From positions 3,100,001 to 3,164,000 of the forward strand of contig NZ_CP104003.1 of assembly GCF_025231485.1 (NCBI RefSeq): a stretch of 64,000 bases of DNA, read 5' to 3'. This document shows, in pieces, positions 23,109 to 32,072 of the stretch. The notes beneath the pieces are model-generated. The model worked only from the letters and a program-made list of their open reading frames with translations, made no database searches and was not told where the DNA came from. Position 1 is the stretch's first letter, and every line of letters starts with the position of its first letter. Position numbers and translations under genes: made by a program. This stretch comes from Salinirubellus salinus. Its GTDB lineage: Archaea > Halobacteriota > Halobacteria > Halobacteriales > Haloarculaceae.

Positions 23109-25112
23109 ATGCGCCGACTACTCGTAGCGACACTCGTCGTCTGTCTGGTCACCGCCACGGTCCCCGTGGGCGTGGCTGGCCAGGTGGCAGACACGGAGGG
23201 ACAGACCGCGCCGAGCGCCCCGACGGCCGAGACGGGCACCACGGATGCGACGAACCACACCAACACCACCGTCACGCTGCTGACGTACAACGACGTGCAA
23301 ACGGCGGCGGCGGAGAACGGCACCTTCCCGCGACTCGTCTCGCTCGTCGACGAGCGGCGGGCCGCCCACGACAACCCCGTCTTCGTGGCGGGAGCGGGCG
23401 ACGAGGTGAGCCCGCACGCGCTCTCGCCCGTCAGCCAGTGGCGGGTGGCCGTCGACGTGACGAACGTCATGCAGCCGGACGCGGACGTCATCGGCAACCA
23501 CGAGTTCGACTTCGGGCTGGGTGAGGTGTCGAACTTCACGGCCGCCTCGGAGTACCCGTGGCTCGCCTCCAACCTCGTCAACTCCAGCACGGGCGAGCAG
23601 TTCGGCGGCACCGCGGAGTACACCGTCGTCGAGCGTGACGGGGTGCGCGTCGGGTTCCTCGGCGTCGTCGACCGCGGGGCGACCTACGGCAAGACGAACA
23701 TCGACTTCGCCGCCGAGGGCGTCACCGTCGAGGAATACGTGAACGACAGCGTCGCCACCGCCGACCACCTCCGCGAGGAGGAGGACGTCGACGTGGTCGT
23801 CGTCCTCGCGCACACGGGCATCCCCGACGCGAAGGCCATCGCCGAGGCCGACGACGGTGACATCGACGTCATCGCGGTCGGTGACGACGAGATATACTAC
23901 CCGCCCAACGAGACCTCCGACACCATCATCACGGAGGCCGAGGCCCGTGCCGAGTACCTCGGCGAGATCAACCTCACCGTCTCGGACGGCGAGGTGACGG
24001 CGTGGAACGGGCGACTCGTCGACGTGCGCAACAGCAGCGTCGAGAAGAACGAGACGGCCTCCCAGATCATCGACCAGTACCGCGGCGAGGTGAGCCTCGA
24101 CTCGACCGTCGCGTACAGCGAGGTGGCGCTGGACGCCCGGTTCGCCACGAACTACCACCGCGAATCGAACTACGGGAACCTCGTCACCGACGCGATGCGG
24201 AACGCGAGCGGCGCCGAGGTGGCCATCACGAACGCCGGCGGCATCCGCTCGAACAGCATCTACGGGCCGGGCAACGTCACGGGCGGCGACGTGTTCAACA
24301 CGCTCCCGTTCGCCAACACGCTCGTCACCGTCGAACTGAACGGGACCGAACTGGAGCGCGTGCTGGCCTCGCAGGTCGTCACGCTCGAGTCCGAGACCGG
24401 CCAGCAGTTCGGCGAGGAGATCTCCCAGCAGACCTCGGGCGTCCAGTTCGAGTGGGTCCCCCACGAGGACGTAGCGCCGGAGGACCGCGTCCGTGACCTG
24501 CACGTGAACGGCGACCCCGTCCGGCCGGGCCAGACCTACACCGTCGCGGTGAACTCCTACATCGCGGACGGCGGGTCGGGCTACCCGCTGGCGAACGCGA
24601 CGCGGGTGAACGAGACGGACACCCTGCTCGCCGAACTCGTCGTCGACTACCTCGAACAGCGCGAGACCGTCGCCCCCGAGGTCGAGGGTCGGATGGACCG
24701 CGTCGACACCGACCTCACCGACCGGATGGTCTGGGTCGACCGCGAGGGCTCGACCGTGCTCCGGTACGACGCGCCCGAGGACTTCGCCGGGCTCGGCAAC
24801 GAGTCGACGTTCTACCTCGAGACGGCCGACGGTGAGCGTGCGGTCGCGCAGAACGTCAACTTCGACGGCGAGCGCATCGAGGTCCAGTTCGAGGACCGTG
24901 CCGTCGCCGAACTCGCCGAGGGGGCGGGTCGTACCGACCTGAACCTGTACGGCGTCTACGAGTCGAGCGCCTCCGAGTTCGTCTACTTCGACGGCGCGCG
25001 CCTCAACAGCGACGTGACCGTGTTCGCGCCCCGCGGGCAGGGCGCCGAGCAGGGCGCACAGAACGAGAACGCGAACGGCGGCCAGTCGAACGCCTCGTCC
25101 GCCTCGAACTGA
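23109..25112 (+). CDS. Secreted 5'-nucleotidase-like metallophosphatase with altered metal site
   Basis: 667 aa. A cleavable Sec-type signal is seen at residues 1-24. The metallophosphatase half keeps D62, D98 (G-A-G-D), N130-H131 in G-N-H-E-F-D-F-G and H235 in L-A-H-T-G. However the D-x-H pair is D62-V-Q64, and the usual G-H-x-H/Q is G258-D-D-E261, so three metal ligands are substituted. The C-terminal 5'-nucleotidase domain is normal: N-A-G-G-I-R-S, then F-N-T-L-P-F-A-N. About 100 residues of beta-rich extension end in an Asn/Gln/Ser-rich tail. It may act on nucleotides with a different metal, or only bind. Confidence 0.85.
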   Translation: MRRLLVATLVVCLVTATVPVGVAGQVADTEGQTAPSAPTAETGTTDATNHTNTTVTLLTYNDVQTAAAENGTFPRLVSLVDERRAAHDNPVFVAGAGDEVSPHALSPVSQWRVAVDVTNVMQPDADVIGNHEFDFGLGEVSNFTAASEYPWLASNLVNSSTGEQFGGTAEYTVVERDGVRVGFLGVVDRGATYGKTNIDFAAEGVTVEEYVNDSVATADHLREEEDVDVVVVLAHTGIPDAKAIAEADDGDIDVIAVGDDEIYYPPNETSDTIITEAEARAEYLGEINLTVSDGEVTAWNGRLVDVRNSSVEKNETASQIIDQYRGEVSLDSTVAYSEVALDARFATNYHRESNYGNLVTDAMRNASGAEVAITNAGGIRSNSIYGPGNVTGGDVFNTLPFANTLVTVELNGTELERVLASQVVTLESETGQQFGEEISQQTSGVQFEWVPHEDVAPEDRVRDLHVNGDPVRPGQTYTVAVNSYIADGGSGYPLANATRVNETDTLLAELVVDYLEQRETVAPEVEGRMDRVDTDLTDRMVWVDREGSTVLRYDAPEDFAGLGNESTFYLETADGERAVAQNVNFDGERIEVQFEDRAVAELAEGAGRTDLNLYGVYESSASEFVYFDGARLNSDVTVFAPRGQGAEQGAQNENANGGQSNASSASN

Positions 25113-25184
25113 CCCCCGTCCATCCTCACCTCGCTCGTCTGACGCACCACAAGCGATAGGCACCTCCGGCACAGACCACGGGTG

Positions 25185-26768
25185 ATGAGACGGAGAGCCC
25201 TCCTGCGCGCGACGGCCGGGGTCGGGGGCCTCGGCGTGTTCGGCACGCTCGCCGCCGGCGGCGTGTCGGGCCAGTCCGCGAGTCGGCAGTCGTCTTTCGA
25301 ACCGCTCGGTGCGGTCAACGTCCCGAAGGCGAAGGAACTGGTCGTCGACCCGGCCGGTGCCTACGCCTACGTCGCCACCACGGACGGCTTCGCGGTGGTC
25401 GACCTCTCGGACCCGGCCGCCCCAGCGGTCGTCTTCGACCAGCCGGACATCGGCGCCGACCAGGACGGCGGGCCGGTCCGCCAGATATTCGACGTGAAAC
25501 TCGACGCCGCGAACGACCTCCTCGTCGCCACCGGGGCGGCCCAGGGGAGCGGCCAGCTCGACGGCGTCGCCGTGTTCGACGTCTCCGACCCCACCGCCCC
25601 CGAACGCGTCGTCTTCTTCGAGACGCCCTTCTTCAACCACAACTGCGACGTCGACGCCGGGGTGGTCTACCTCTGCGGCAACGACTTCGAACGCAACGGC
25701 ATCGTCGCGTACGACGCCCGGAGCGGCGAGCGACTGGGCGACTGGTCCGTCGTCGACGTCGACGAGCGCTGGCAGGAGGCGTCGTTCGGCAACTGGAACC
25801 TCCACGACGTCCACGTCACGGACGGCGTCGCCTACCTCGCACAGTGGGACGCCGGGACGTGGATGGTGGACGTCTCGGACCCCACCGCGCCCGAACTGAT
25901 CGCTCGCGTCCGGGGTCGCCCGGTCGAGACGTTCCTCGACATGGCGAGCGACGAGGCCCGCCGCGAGGCCATCGAACCGCCGGGCAACGACCACTTCGCC
26001 GCGCCGGACCCGTCGGGCGACCTGCTCGGCATCAGCGTGGAGTCGTGGGACGCCGGCGGCGACGGCAGCGGCGGCCCCGGCCGGGTCCACCTCTACGACG
26101 TGTCCGACCCGCAGAACCCGCGGAAGCTCTCGGCACTCCTGCCGCCGGAGACGGACGACCCCAGCTACTCGAACGAGGGGAACTGGACCACCTCGCACAA
26201 CTTCGAGTTCCGCGACGGGCTGAGCTACACCTCGTGGTACAACGGCGGCGTGCGCCTCCACGACATCTCGGACCCGACCGACCCGCAGTTGCTGGGCGCG
26301 TGGCGCAGCGAGAACACCTCCTTCTGGAGCGCGCAGGCCGCCACCGACGAGTTCTTCGTCGCCTCGAGTCGCCGCGACCCGACGGTCTCGAACGCCCGGC
26401 AGGGCGCGGCCGTCATCACGTTCCCGGTGGTCTCCGAGCCGGTGACGACGCCCGGCGGGACGGAGACGCCGACCCCCTCGCCCACGGCGACCCCGACGGC
26501 GACGGCCACGCCGCCGAGCGAGACGCCGACCCCCTCGCCGACGGCCACGCCGACCGAGACCGAGACGGCGACGGCGACGGCGTCCCCGTCGGCCTCCCCG
26601 TCACGGACGCCCACGGCGACGGGAACGGCCGAGGCCCCCTCCGAGACGAACGAACCCACGCCGGACGGGTCGAGCGGCGGCGGCCCCGGGTTCGGACCGT
26701 GGGCGGCGCTCGCCGGTATCGGGCTCGGCGCGGCGCGCTACCTCCGGCGCGGCCGACGCGAGGACTGA
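25185..26768 (+). CDS. LVIVD-repeat propeller with PGF-CTERM anchor
   Basis: 527 aa. The N-terminal leader R-R-R-A-L-L-R-A-T-A-G-V-G-G-L-G ends in V-S-G-Q, suggesting Tat export. Several LVIVD-type blades follow, each with V-x-V-x-D-x-S-D-P-x-x-P: about four at D-L-S-D-P, D-V-S-D-P (three times) and D-I-S-D-P. A Thr/Pro-rich linker of some 90 residues leads to a PGF-CTERM tail (P-G-F-G near residue 501, a hydrophobic helix, then R-R-G-R-R). That tail is cut and lipid-anchored by archaeosortase A. Start ATG at 25185, next to an in-frame GTG. Confidence 0.88.
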   Translation: MRRRALLRATAGVGGLGVFGTLAAGGVSGQSASRQSSFEPLGAVNVPKAKELVVDPAGAYAYVATTDGFAVVDLSDPAAPAVVFDQPDIGADQDGGPVRQIFDVKLDAANDLLVATGAAQGSGQLDGVAVFDVSDPTAPERVVFFETPFFNHNCDVDAGVVYLCGNDFERNGIVAYDARSGERLGDWSVVDVDERWQEASFGNWNLHDVHVTDGVAYLAQWDAGTWMVDVSDPTAPELIARVRGRPVETFLDMASDEARREAIEPPGNDHFAAPDPSGDLLGISVESWDAGGDGSGGPGRVHLYDVSDPQNPRKLSALLPPETDDPSYSNEGNWTTSHNFEFRDGLSYTSWYNGGVRLHDISDPTDPQLLGAWRSENTSFWSAQAATDEFFVASSRRDPTVSNARQGAAVITFPVVSEPVTTPGGTETPTPSPTATPTATATPPSETPTPSPTATPTETETATATASPSASPSRTPTATGTAEAPSETNEPTPDGSSGGGPGFGPWAALAGIGLGAARYLRRGRRED

Positions 26769-28216
26769 CCCCCGAGTCGCCCGCCGGCGTCGCCCCGCAC
26801 GGGGAGGCTCGCGGGGTCGTCGCGCTCGCCGAGCGTCGCCGCGCGGACGTCGTCCTCGCGCCGACGCTGGCCGTTCCGCGTCGGGAAGTCGCGTGCCGAG
26901 CGGTAGTAGAACGAGAGGTGGTCGGCCCACGCGTCGTCGGCGAGGAGCCGGTCGTCGGCGGTGTGGTAGCCGGCCTCGTCGGGTCGCTTGACCCAGCGGT
27001 CGAGCCACGCCACCGAGTAGTGCGCCGCGAGGGCGCTGCCGAACGCCCACGAGGTGGCCGGGACGGTGGGGAGCCGCGACCACTCGTAGTGCGTGCCGCC
27101 GCGGACGACGAGTTCGTAAGCAGGGACGCCCACCGCCCGCCAGTCCTCGAAGCCGCGGACCTTCGTGTCCGGGTCCGGCAGGCTCGACTTCGGTGCGGGC
27201 GTGAGGAAGTAGTCGGCCGACTGGCCCATCGCGGGGACGCGCGGTTCGACGGCCCGGTCCGGGGCGATCTCGCCGCCGAGCAGGTCGACCAGCCCCGCGC
27301 CCTCGTGGGGGTCGGTCTGCTCGACACTGCCGAGGTTGTCCCACGCGACGACGGCGTCGACGGGGTTCGAGTCGAGCGCGCCCGGCCACGGGTCGAGCCC
27401 CTGGACGACGCTCGCGCCGATGGCGCCGGCCGAGTGGCCGACGAGGCCGAGCCGCGAGCGGTCCAGCAGGTCGTGGACCGGGTTGTACGCCTCGACGGGG
27501 GCGGGCGTGTCGAGTCGGTCCGCGTTCGGCTGGTAGGGCACCTCGGGCGTCGAGTGGAGGAAGTCGACGGCGTCCACCTGGTTCGTGACGAACACGGAGG
27601 GCGCTGCGTTCGACCCCGGGGTGCCGTCGGGCGTGAAACTGTCCGAGCGGCCCTGCCCCCGCGGGTCGTAGGTGAGGACGACGTAGCCCGCCCGGACGAG
27701 CGCCTGCGCGAACCACCAGTAGGCCGTCTCCGGGGCCTGCACCGAGCCGTTGGTGAGGACGACGCCGGGGAACCGCTCGTTCGGGCGGCGCCCGACCGGG
27801 ACCCAGAGGTGTCCCGAGAGCCGCGCCCCCTGCCGGTCGTGGAAGGCGACGCGGCGTCGCTCGCCCTCGGTGCCGTAGAACGGGTCGGTGTCCGGATAGC
27901 GCGTCGGGTCGCCGGTGCACTGCTCGCTCCACGTCGCGCAGGCGTTGGCGTGGGCCTTCCAGCCCGGTTCGGCGGCCTGCCGCTCGGCGTAGCCGGCGGC
28001 GTTCGCGGCGCTGCGGGCCTGCCACGCCTCGAAGAACGCCGGGTCGGTCGCCTGCTCGGCGGGCGCCTCGTGGGTCTTCGCGTAGTTCCGCACCTCGCGC
28101 TCGGCCCACGCCGCGGAGGGGTACGGCGGGTCGGCCGTGGCCCCACCGACCCCCAGTGCGGCACCGCCCGCCGCGAGTGTCCGGAGGAGCCACCGCCGGG
28201 AGACGGGGCTCGTCAT
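26738..28216 (-). CDS. Tat-exported alpha/beta hydrolase
   Basis: 492 aa. The leader S-R-R-W-L-L-R-T-L-A-A-G-G-A-A is a twin-arginine signal ending in A-T-A-D. Nucleophile S262 is in G-H-S-A-G, with Y-D-P-R-G-Q-G-R-S-D in front of it. H in G-G-T-H-Y-E near residue 382 is a likely catalytic His. The N-terminal region (residues 30-125) is unusual and Trp/Ala-rich. The tail is basic and low in complexity. Its stop overlaps the convergent LVIVD gene by 31 bases; both frames are conserved in character, so I keep both. Substrate unknown; probably an esterase or lipase-like secreted enzyme. Confidence 0.82.
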   Translation of the reverse strand: MTSPVSRRWLLRTLAAGGAALGVGGATADPPYPSAAWAEREVRNYAKTHEAPAEQATDPAFFEAWQARSAANAAGYAERQAAEPGWKAHANACATWSEQCTGDPTRYPDTDPFYGTEGERRRVAFHDRQGARLSGHLWVPVGRRPNERFPGVVLTNGSVQAPETAYWWFAQALVRAGYVVLTYDPRGQGRSDSFTPDGTPGSNAAPSVFVTNQVDAVDFLHSTPEVPYQPNADRLDTPAPVEAYNPVHDLLDRSRLGLVGHSAGAIGASVVQGLDPWPGALDSNPVDAVVAWDNLGSVEQTDPHEGAGLVDLLGGEIAPDRAVEPRVPAMGQSADYFLTPAPKSSLPDPDTKVRGFEDWRAVGVPAYELVVRGGTHYEWSRLPTVPATSWAFGSALAAHYSVAWLDRWVKRPDEAGYHTADDRLLADDAWADHLSFYYRSARDFPTRNGQRRREDDVRAATLGERDDPASLPVRGDAGGRLGGQSSRRPRRR

Positions 28217-28373
28217 GTCACGACGTCACAACGCCACCCCGTTAGAGCTGGTGCCGCCGTCCTCCGGGAGTTTATTTGTCGATACTGGAAGATGTGAAAG
28301 TTACCTCGTCACGGGGGTCGGTCGCCGTCCCTCGAATCACAACGGCTACGGGCCGGCCCGCCCGAGTCCGGCC

Positions 28374-29276
28374 ATGGAACTGGGTGTCGTCGGACTGGGA
28401 CGGATGGGGCGTATCGTCGTCGACAGGGTACTGGAGGCGGGCCACGACGTGGTCGCGTTCGACGTGGACCCGGACGCCGTCGAGGACGCTGCCGCGGCGG
28501 GCGCCACGCCCGCCGAGTCGCTCGACGAGTTCGCCGAGTCGCTCGGCGGTGCGGGCGAGGCGAAACGGATCTGGCTGATGGTGCCCGCCGGCGACCCGGT
28601 CGACGCCGCGCTCGACGAACTCGAACCGCACCTCTCGGCGGACGACGTGGTCGTCGACGGCGGGAACTCGCACTTCGAGGACAGCGTGCGCCGGGCCGAG
28701 GCCTGCCCCGCGCGGTACCTCGACTGCGGCACCTCCGGCGGTCCGGCGGGAGCGGACCTCGGCTTCTCGCTGATGGTCGGCGGCCCCGCGGACGCCTACG
28801 ATGAACTCGTCCCCGTCTTCGACGCCGTCGCCACCGGCCCCGCCGGGCACGACCGGATGGGGCCCGCCGGCTCGGGCCACTACGTCAAGATGGTCCACAA
28901 CGGCGTGGAGTACGCGCTGATGCAGGCCTACGGCGAGGGGTTCGAGCTGCTCCACGAGGGGCGCTACGACCTCGACCTCGAGGCGGTCGCCCGGACGTGG
29001 AACAACGGCGCGGTCATCCGCTCGTGGCTGCTGGAACTCTGCGAGGAGGCGTTCCGCGAGGAGGGGACGGACCTCGGCGACGTGGCCGACCACGTCGCCG
29101 GCGGCTCGACCGGCACGTGGACGGTGCAGGAGGCGCTCGAACGCGAGGTGGCGGTCCCGCTCATCTACCAGGCGCTCGGCGAGCGGTTCGACTCGCGGGC
29201 GGAGGCGAAGTTCTCGCGGCGGCTGGCCAATCGGCTGCGCTACGGCTTCGGCCGGCACGAAGTCGAGCGGGAGTAG
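28374..29276 (+). CDS. gnd: 6-phosphogluconate dehydrogenase, decarboxylating (short type)
   Basis: 300 aa, the short GndA/YqeC-type enzyme that converts 6-phosphogluconate to ribulose 5-phosphate. The Rossmann start is G-V-V-G-L-G-R-M-G; V-V-V-D-G-G-N-S-H-F and D-C-G-T-S-G-G follow. Lys172 in V-K-M-V-H-N-G-V-E-Y is the catalytic lysine. Haloarchaea use this oxidative pentose-phosphate branch for pentose supply, so the assignment fits. Start is the ATG at 28374. It is not in an operon with other pentose-phosphate genes. Confidence 0.93.
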   Translation: MELGVVGLGRMGRIVVDRVLEAGHDVVAFDVDPDAVEDAAAAGATPAESLDEFAESLGGAGEAKRIWLMVPAGDPVDAALDELEPHLSADDVVVDGGNSHFEDSVRRAEACPARYLDCGTSGGPAGADLGFSLMVGGPADAYDELVPVFDAVATGPAGHDRMGPAGSGHYVKMVHNGVEYALMQAYGEGFELLHEGRYDLDLEAVARTWNNGAVIRSWLLELCEEAFREEGTDLGDVADHVAGGSTGTWTVQEALEREVAVPLIYQALGERFDSRAEAKFSRRLANRLRYGFGRHEVERE

Positions 29277-29373
29277 TCGGCGCGTGACCAGTCCGGCGTG
29301 CTAGCACACTTGGTTTCCGGCAATCACGTGCTGTACCGAGAGGTGGAGGACCCTGGAACGAAGAGGGCTGGTG

Positions 29374-29571
29374 ATGGACGGACTCGAAGACTCGCCGGAC
29401 GGTGTCACCGTCCCGCGAGCGCGCCGACTCGGCTACCCCGACAGTACGCTGGACCTCGTCGTCGACGGTGACCGCGTGGAACTGCTCCCCGACCGTACCC
29501 GGCCCATCGGGAACGCGGCGTGGGTCGTCACCGACCGGGCACACCTCGTCGACCTCGAGACCGCACGATAG
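29374..29571 (+). CDS. Small haloarchaeal protein (65 aa)
   Basis: 65 aa with alternating strands: P-R-A-R-R-L-G-Y-P-D-S-T-L-D-L-V-V-D-G-D-R-V-E-L-L-P, then A-A-W-V-V-T-D-R-A-H-L-V-D-L. It is probably a small beta-barrel or swapped dimer. Start ATG at 29374, just after an in-frame GTG. No family is recognised with certainty. It precedes the E1 operon by 93 bases and is possibly unrelated to it. Confidence 0.65.
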   Translation: MDGLEDSPDGVTVPRARRLGYPDSTLDLVVDGDRVELLPDRTRPIGNAAWVVTDRAHLVDLETAR

Positions 29572-29664
29572 CGGCCGCTCGGGACCGGAACGCTCCGGGT
29601 TCGAGGAGTCTGTGTCGTACGTTTATGCTGTTTCCTCCCCAACTGGTCCGCCGGAGTGTGAGCT

Positions 29665-30690
29665 ATGCTACCAACACCCATCATGGAGGAGATGTACGAG
29701 CAGATGGTCACTGCTCGGTACTACGAGGAGCGACTCCAGGAGGAGTACCTCGAGGGGAAACAGCCGGCGTTCGACATCTCGGCGGGGCCCATCCCCGGTG
29801 AGTTGCACCTCGCGGCCGGACACGAGGCCTCGGGCATCGGGGTCTGTGCCCACCTGCGCGACGAGGACACGGTGACTGCACCGCATCGGCCCCACCACAT
29901 CGCCATCGCGAAGGGCGTGGACCTGAACCGGATGACGGCGGAGATATTCGGCCGAGAGACGGGCCTGTGCAGGGGGAAGGGCGGCCACATGCACCTGTTC
30001 GACCCGGACGTGAACTTCGCGTGCAGTGGCATCATCGCGCAGGGCTGTCCACCGGCGGTGGGCGCGGCACTCGCCTCGAAGAAGCGCAACGACGACACCG
30101 TGGCCGTCGCGTTCCTCGGTGACGGTGCCATCTCACAGGGTGGGTTCCTCGAGTCGCTGAACCTCGCGGCACTGCAGGGGCTCCCGGTGGTGTTCGTCGT
30201 CGAGGACAACGACTGGGCCATCAGCATGCCGAAGGAGCGGGTCTCGTCCATCGAGAACGGTGCCGAGCGGGCCGTTGGATTCGGGATGCCCGGCGTCCGA
30301 GTCGACTACGACGACGTCCTCGCGGTGTACGACGCGGCCGAGGCGGCGGTGGAGCGTGCCCGCGCCGGCAACGGGCCGACCCTGCTCGAACTGCAGGTCC
30401 ACCGTCGGATGGGCCACTTCATGGGCGACGCCGAATCCTACCGCACGAACGAGGACATCGACTGGGCGGACAAGCAGGACCCCATCCCGAAGCTCGCGGC
30501 CGACATGCGCGACGCGGGCGTCAGCGACGAGCGCATCGACGAACTCGCGGCGAGCGCCCGCGAGCGCGTGGAGGCGGCCATCGAGTGGGCGAAAGAGCAG
30601 CCACTCCCCGACCCCGAGACGGCCTACGAGGACGTGTTCGTGACCGAGGAGCCACGTCGTCCTGCGGTCCCGACCGGAGGTGACGACTGA
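29665..30690 (+). CDS. Thiamine pyrophosphate-dependent dehydrogenase E1, alpha subunit
   Basis: 341 aa, alpha subunit of a pyruvate, branched-chain 2-oxoacid or acetoin dehydrogenase E1. The TPP-binding motif runs from G152-D-G-A to N182, with A-S-K-K-R-N-D-D before it. H-R-P-H-H and C-R-G-K-G-G-H-M-H are family hallmarks near the TPP site; the R-x-x-E-E-R-L start is typical of AcoA/PdhA. Which 2-oxo compound it uses is not readable. It overlaps the beta gene by one base (TGATG), so both are translated from one message. TATA-like sequence TTTATG lies about 45 bases upstream. Confidence 0.92.
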   Translation: MLPTPIMEEMYEQMVTARYYEERLQEEYLEGKQPAFDISAGPIPGELHLAAGHEASGIGVCAHLRDEDTVTAPHRPHHIAIAKGVDLNRMTAEIFGRETGLCRGKGGHMHLFDPDVNFACSGIIAQGCPPAVGAALASKKRNDDTVAVAFLGDGAISQGGFLESLNLAALQGLPVVFVVEDNDWAISMPKERVSSIENGAERAVGFGMPGVRVDYDDVLAVYDAAEAAVERARAGNGPTLLELQVHRRMGHFMGDAESYRTNEDIDWADKQDPIPKLAADMRDAGVSDERIDELAASARERVEAAIEWAKEQPLPDPETAYEDVFVTEEPRRPAVPTGGDD

Positions 30691-31715
30691 TGTCCAGGGC
30701 CCAGACGCCCCCGATGGGCGACCGCGAGCGGACGATGAGTCGAGCGATGGTCGAGGCCATCGCGTGGGAGATGGAGCGGAACGAGGAGGTGTTCGTGATG
30801 GGCGAGGACGTCGCCGACTACGGCGGCATCTTCGACTCCACGCAGGGACTGCTGGAGCAGTTCGGTCACGACCGCATCATGGACGTGCCCATCTCGGAGA
30901 CGGCGTTCATCGGGGCCGCGGTCGGTGCCGCCCAGCAGGGGATGCGGCCGATTGCGGAGCTGATGTTCACCGACTTCTTCGGCGTCTGCATGGACCAGAT
31001 CTACAACCAGATGGCGAAGAACACGTACATGAGCGGCGGGGCGTTCAACGTCCCGATGGTGCTGATGACGGCGGTCGGCGGGACCTACAACGACGCCGCC
31101 CAGCACTCCCAGACGCTCTACGGGACGTTCGCGCACCTCCCCGGGATGAAGGTGGTCGTCCCGTCGACGGCCTACGACGCCAAGGGGCTGATGCACAGCG
31201 CCATCCGCGACGACGACCCGGTCGTCTACATGTTCCACAAGCGGCTGATGGGTATCGGCTGGATGCCCGCCCCGGCCGGCCCGAAGACGGGCGTCCCCGA
31301 GGAGGACTACACCATCCCGTTCGGGGAAGCGGACGTCAAACGGACCGGCGAGGACGCCACCGTCGTCACGCTCGGCCTGCACGTCCACCGGGCGCTGGAG
31401 GCGGCCGAGACGCTCGCGGGTGACGGCATCGACACGGAGGTCGTGGACCTGCGGACGCTCGTCCCGCTCGACACGGAGACGGTCCTCGAGTCGGTCCGCA
31501 AGACCGGTCGCCTCGTCGTCGTCGACGAGGACTACCGCTCGTTCGGCGTCACCGGTGAGATCGTCGCTCGCGTGGCGGAGGAGGCCCTCGGCGACCTCGA
31601 GGCCGTCCAGCGGGTCGCGGTGCCCGACGTCCCCATCCCGTACTCGCGGCCGCTGGAGGACGAGGTCATCCCCGGCGTCGAGGACATCGAGGCGGCCGTG
31701 CGCGCCACCCAGTGA
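30690..31715 (+). CDS. Thiamine pyrophosphate-dependent dehydrogenase E1, beta subunit
   Basis: 341 aa, beta subunit partner of the preceding gene. It has the transketolase-type core: V-F-V-M-G-E-D-V-A-D-Y-G-G-I-F, P-I-S-E-T-A-F-I-G-A-A-V-G-A-A, then the C-terminal domain G-I-D-T-E-V-V-D-L-R-T-L-V-P-L-D. The E1 active-site face glutamate is E in G-E-D. Translation is coupled to the alpha gene and to the following lipoyl gene through TGATG junctions. The product would decarboxylate a 2-oxo acid and pass the acyl group to a lipoyl domain. Confidence 0.92.
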   Translation: MSRAQTPPMGDRERTMSRAMVEAIAWEMERNEEVFVMGEDVADYGGIFDSTQGLLEQFGHDRIMDVPISETAFIGAAVGAAQQGMRPIAELMFTDFFGVCMDQIYNQMAKNTYMSGGAFNVPMVLMTAVGGTYNDAAQHSQTLYGTFAHLPGMKVVVPSTAYDAKGLMHSAIRDDDPVVYMFHKRLMGIGWMPAPAGPKTGVPEEDYTIPFGEADVKRTGEDATVVTLGLHVHRALEAAETLAGDGIDTEVVDLRTLVPLDTETVLESVRKTGRLVVVDEDYRSFGVTGEIVARVAEEALGDLEAVQRVAVPDVPIPYSRPLEDEVIPGVEDIEAAVRATQ

Positions 31716-31978
31716 TGGCGGCTGGCAGCCGCGTCGTCGTCGACTCCGCCGCCGCGTGGCCGGAGGACGCGATGGACGTCGAGGAGGCCGTCGTCGCCAA
31801 CTGGTTCGTCCGCGAGGGCGCCCACGTCGCGGCCGACGAGGTGCTCTGCGAGATACAGGTCGAGAAGGTGAGCATCGACGTGCTGGCGCCGACAGCGGGC
31901 GAGGTGGTCGCCATCCTCGTCGGCGAGAACGACGAGTTCGTCCGGGGTGACCCGCTCGCGGAGCTCGCGCCGGACTGA
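31715..31978 (+). CDS. Free-standing lipoyl-domain protein
   Basis: 87 aa, essentially one biotinyl/lipoyl domain. The modified lysine should be K51 in V-E-K-V-S-I-D-V, flanked by the usual A-P-x-x-G-E-V at 58-64. It ends L-A-E-L-A-P-D with no linker or acyltransferase. The start overlaps the beta gene (TGATG). It would serve as the swinging-arm carrier for the two E1 subunits. No E2 catalytic core or E3 is in the operon, so the carrier must meet an acyltransferase encoded elsewhere or work with another partner; this is inference. Confidence 0.9.
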   Translation: MAAGSRVVVDSAAAWPEDAMDVEEAVVANWFVREGAHVAADEVLCEIQVEKVSIDVLAPTAGEVVAILVGENDEFVRGDPLAELAPD

Positions 31979-32038
31979 GCGGGCCCCGGACGACTCACCG
32001 CCGTCCCGCACGGCGGTCGACCACTCGACGGGCCAACT

Positions 32039-32045
32039 GTTAAGC
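32039..32045 (+). promoter_or_regulatory. TATA-like box of the SPFH gene
   Basis: TGTTAAG lies 28-34 bases before the ATG at 32073. The stop of the lipoyl gene is 61 bases upstream, so this box may give the SPFH gene its own promoter. Confidence 0.4.
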
Positions 32046-32072
32046 CGCCGCCCACGAAACGTTGGGACACGT

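Noticed and set aside
23118-26261. Open frame of 1047 codons on the minus strand
   Set aside because: It lies antisense to the nucleotidase-like gene and the propeller gene; its sequence is Arg/Val/Asp-rich and has no domain.
31715-31978. Lipoyl gene as a frameshifted E2
   Set aside because: The gene ends cleanly with a stop, and the next bases lead to the SPFH promoter with no acyltransferase-like sequence in any frame. An old deletion cannot be excluded, but a recent frameshift can.
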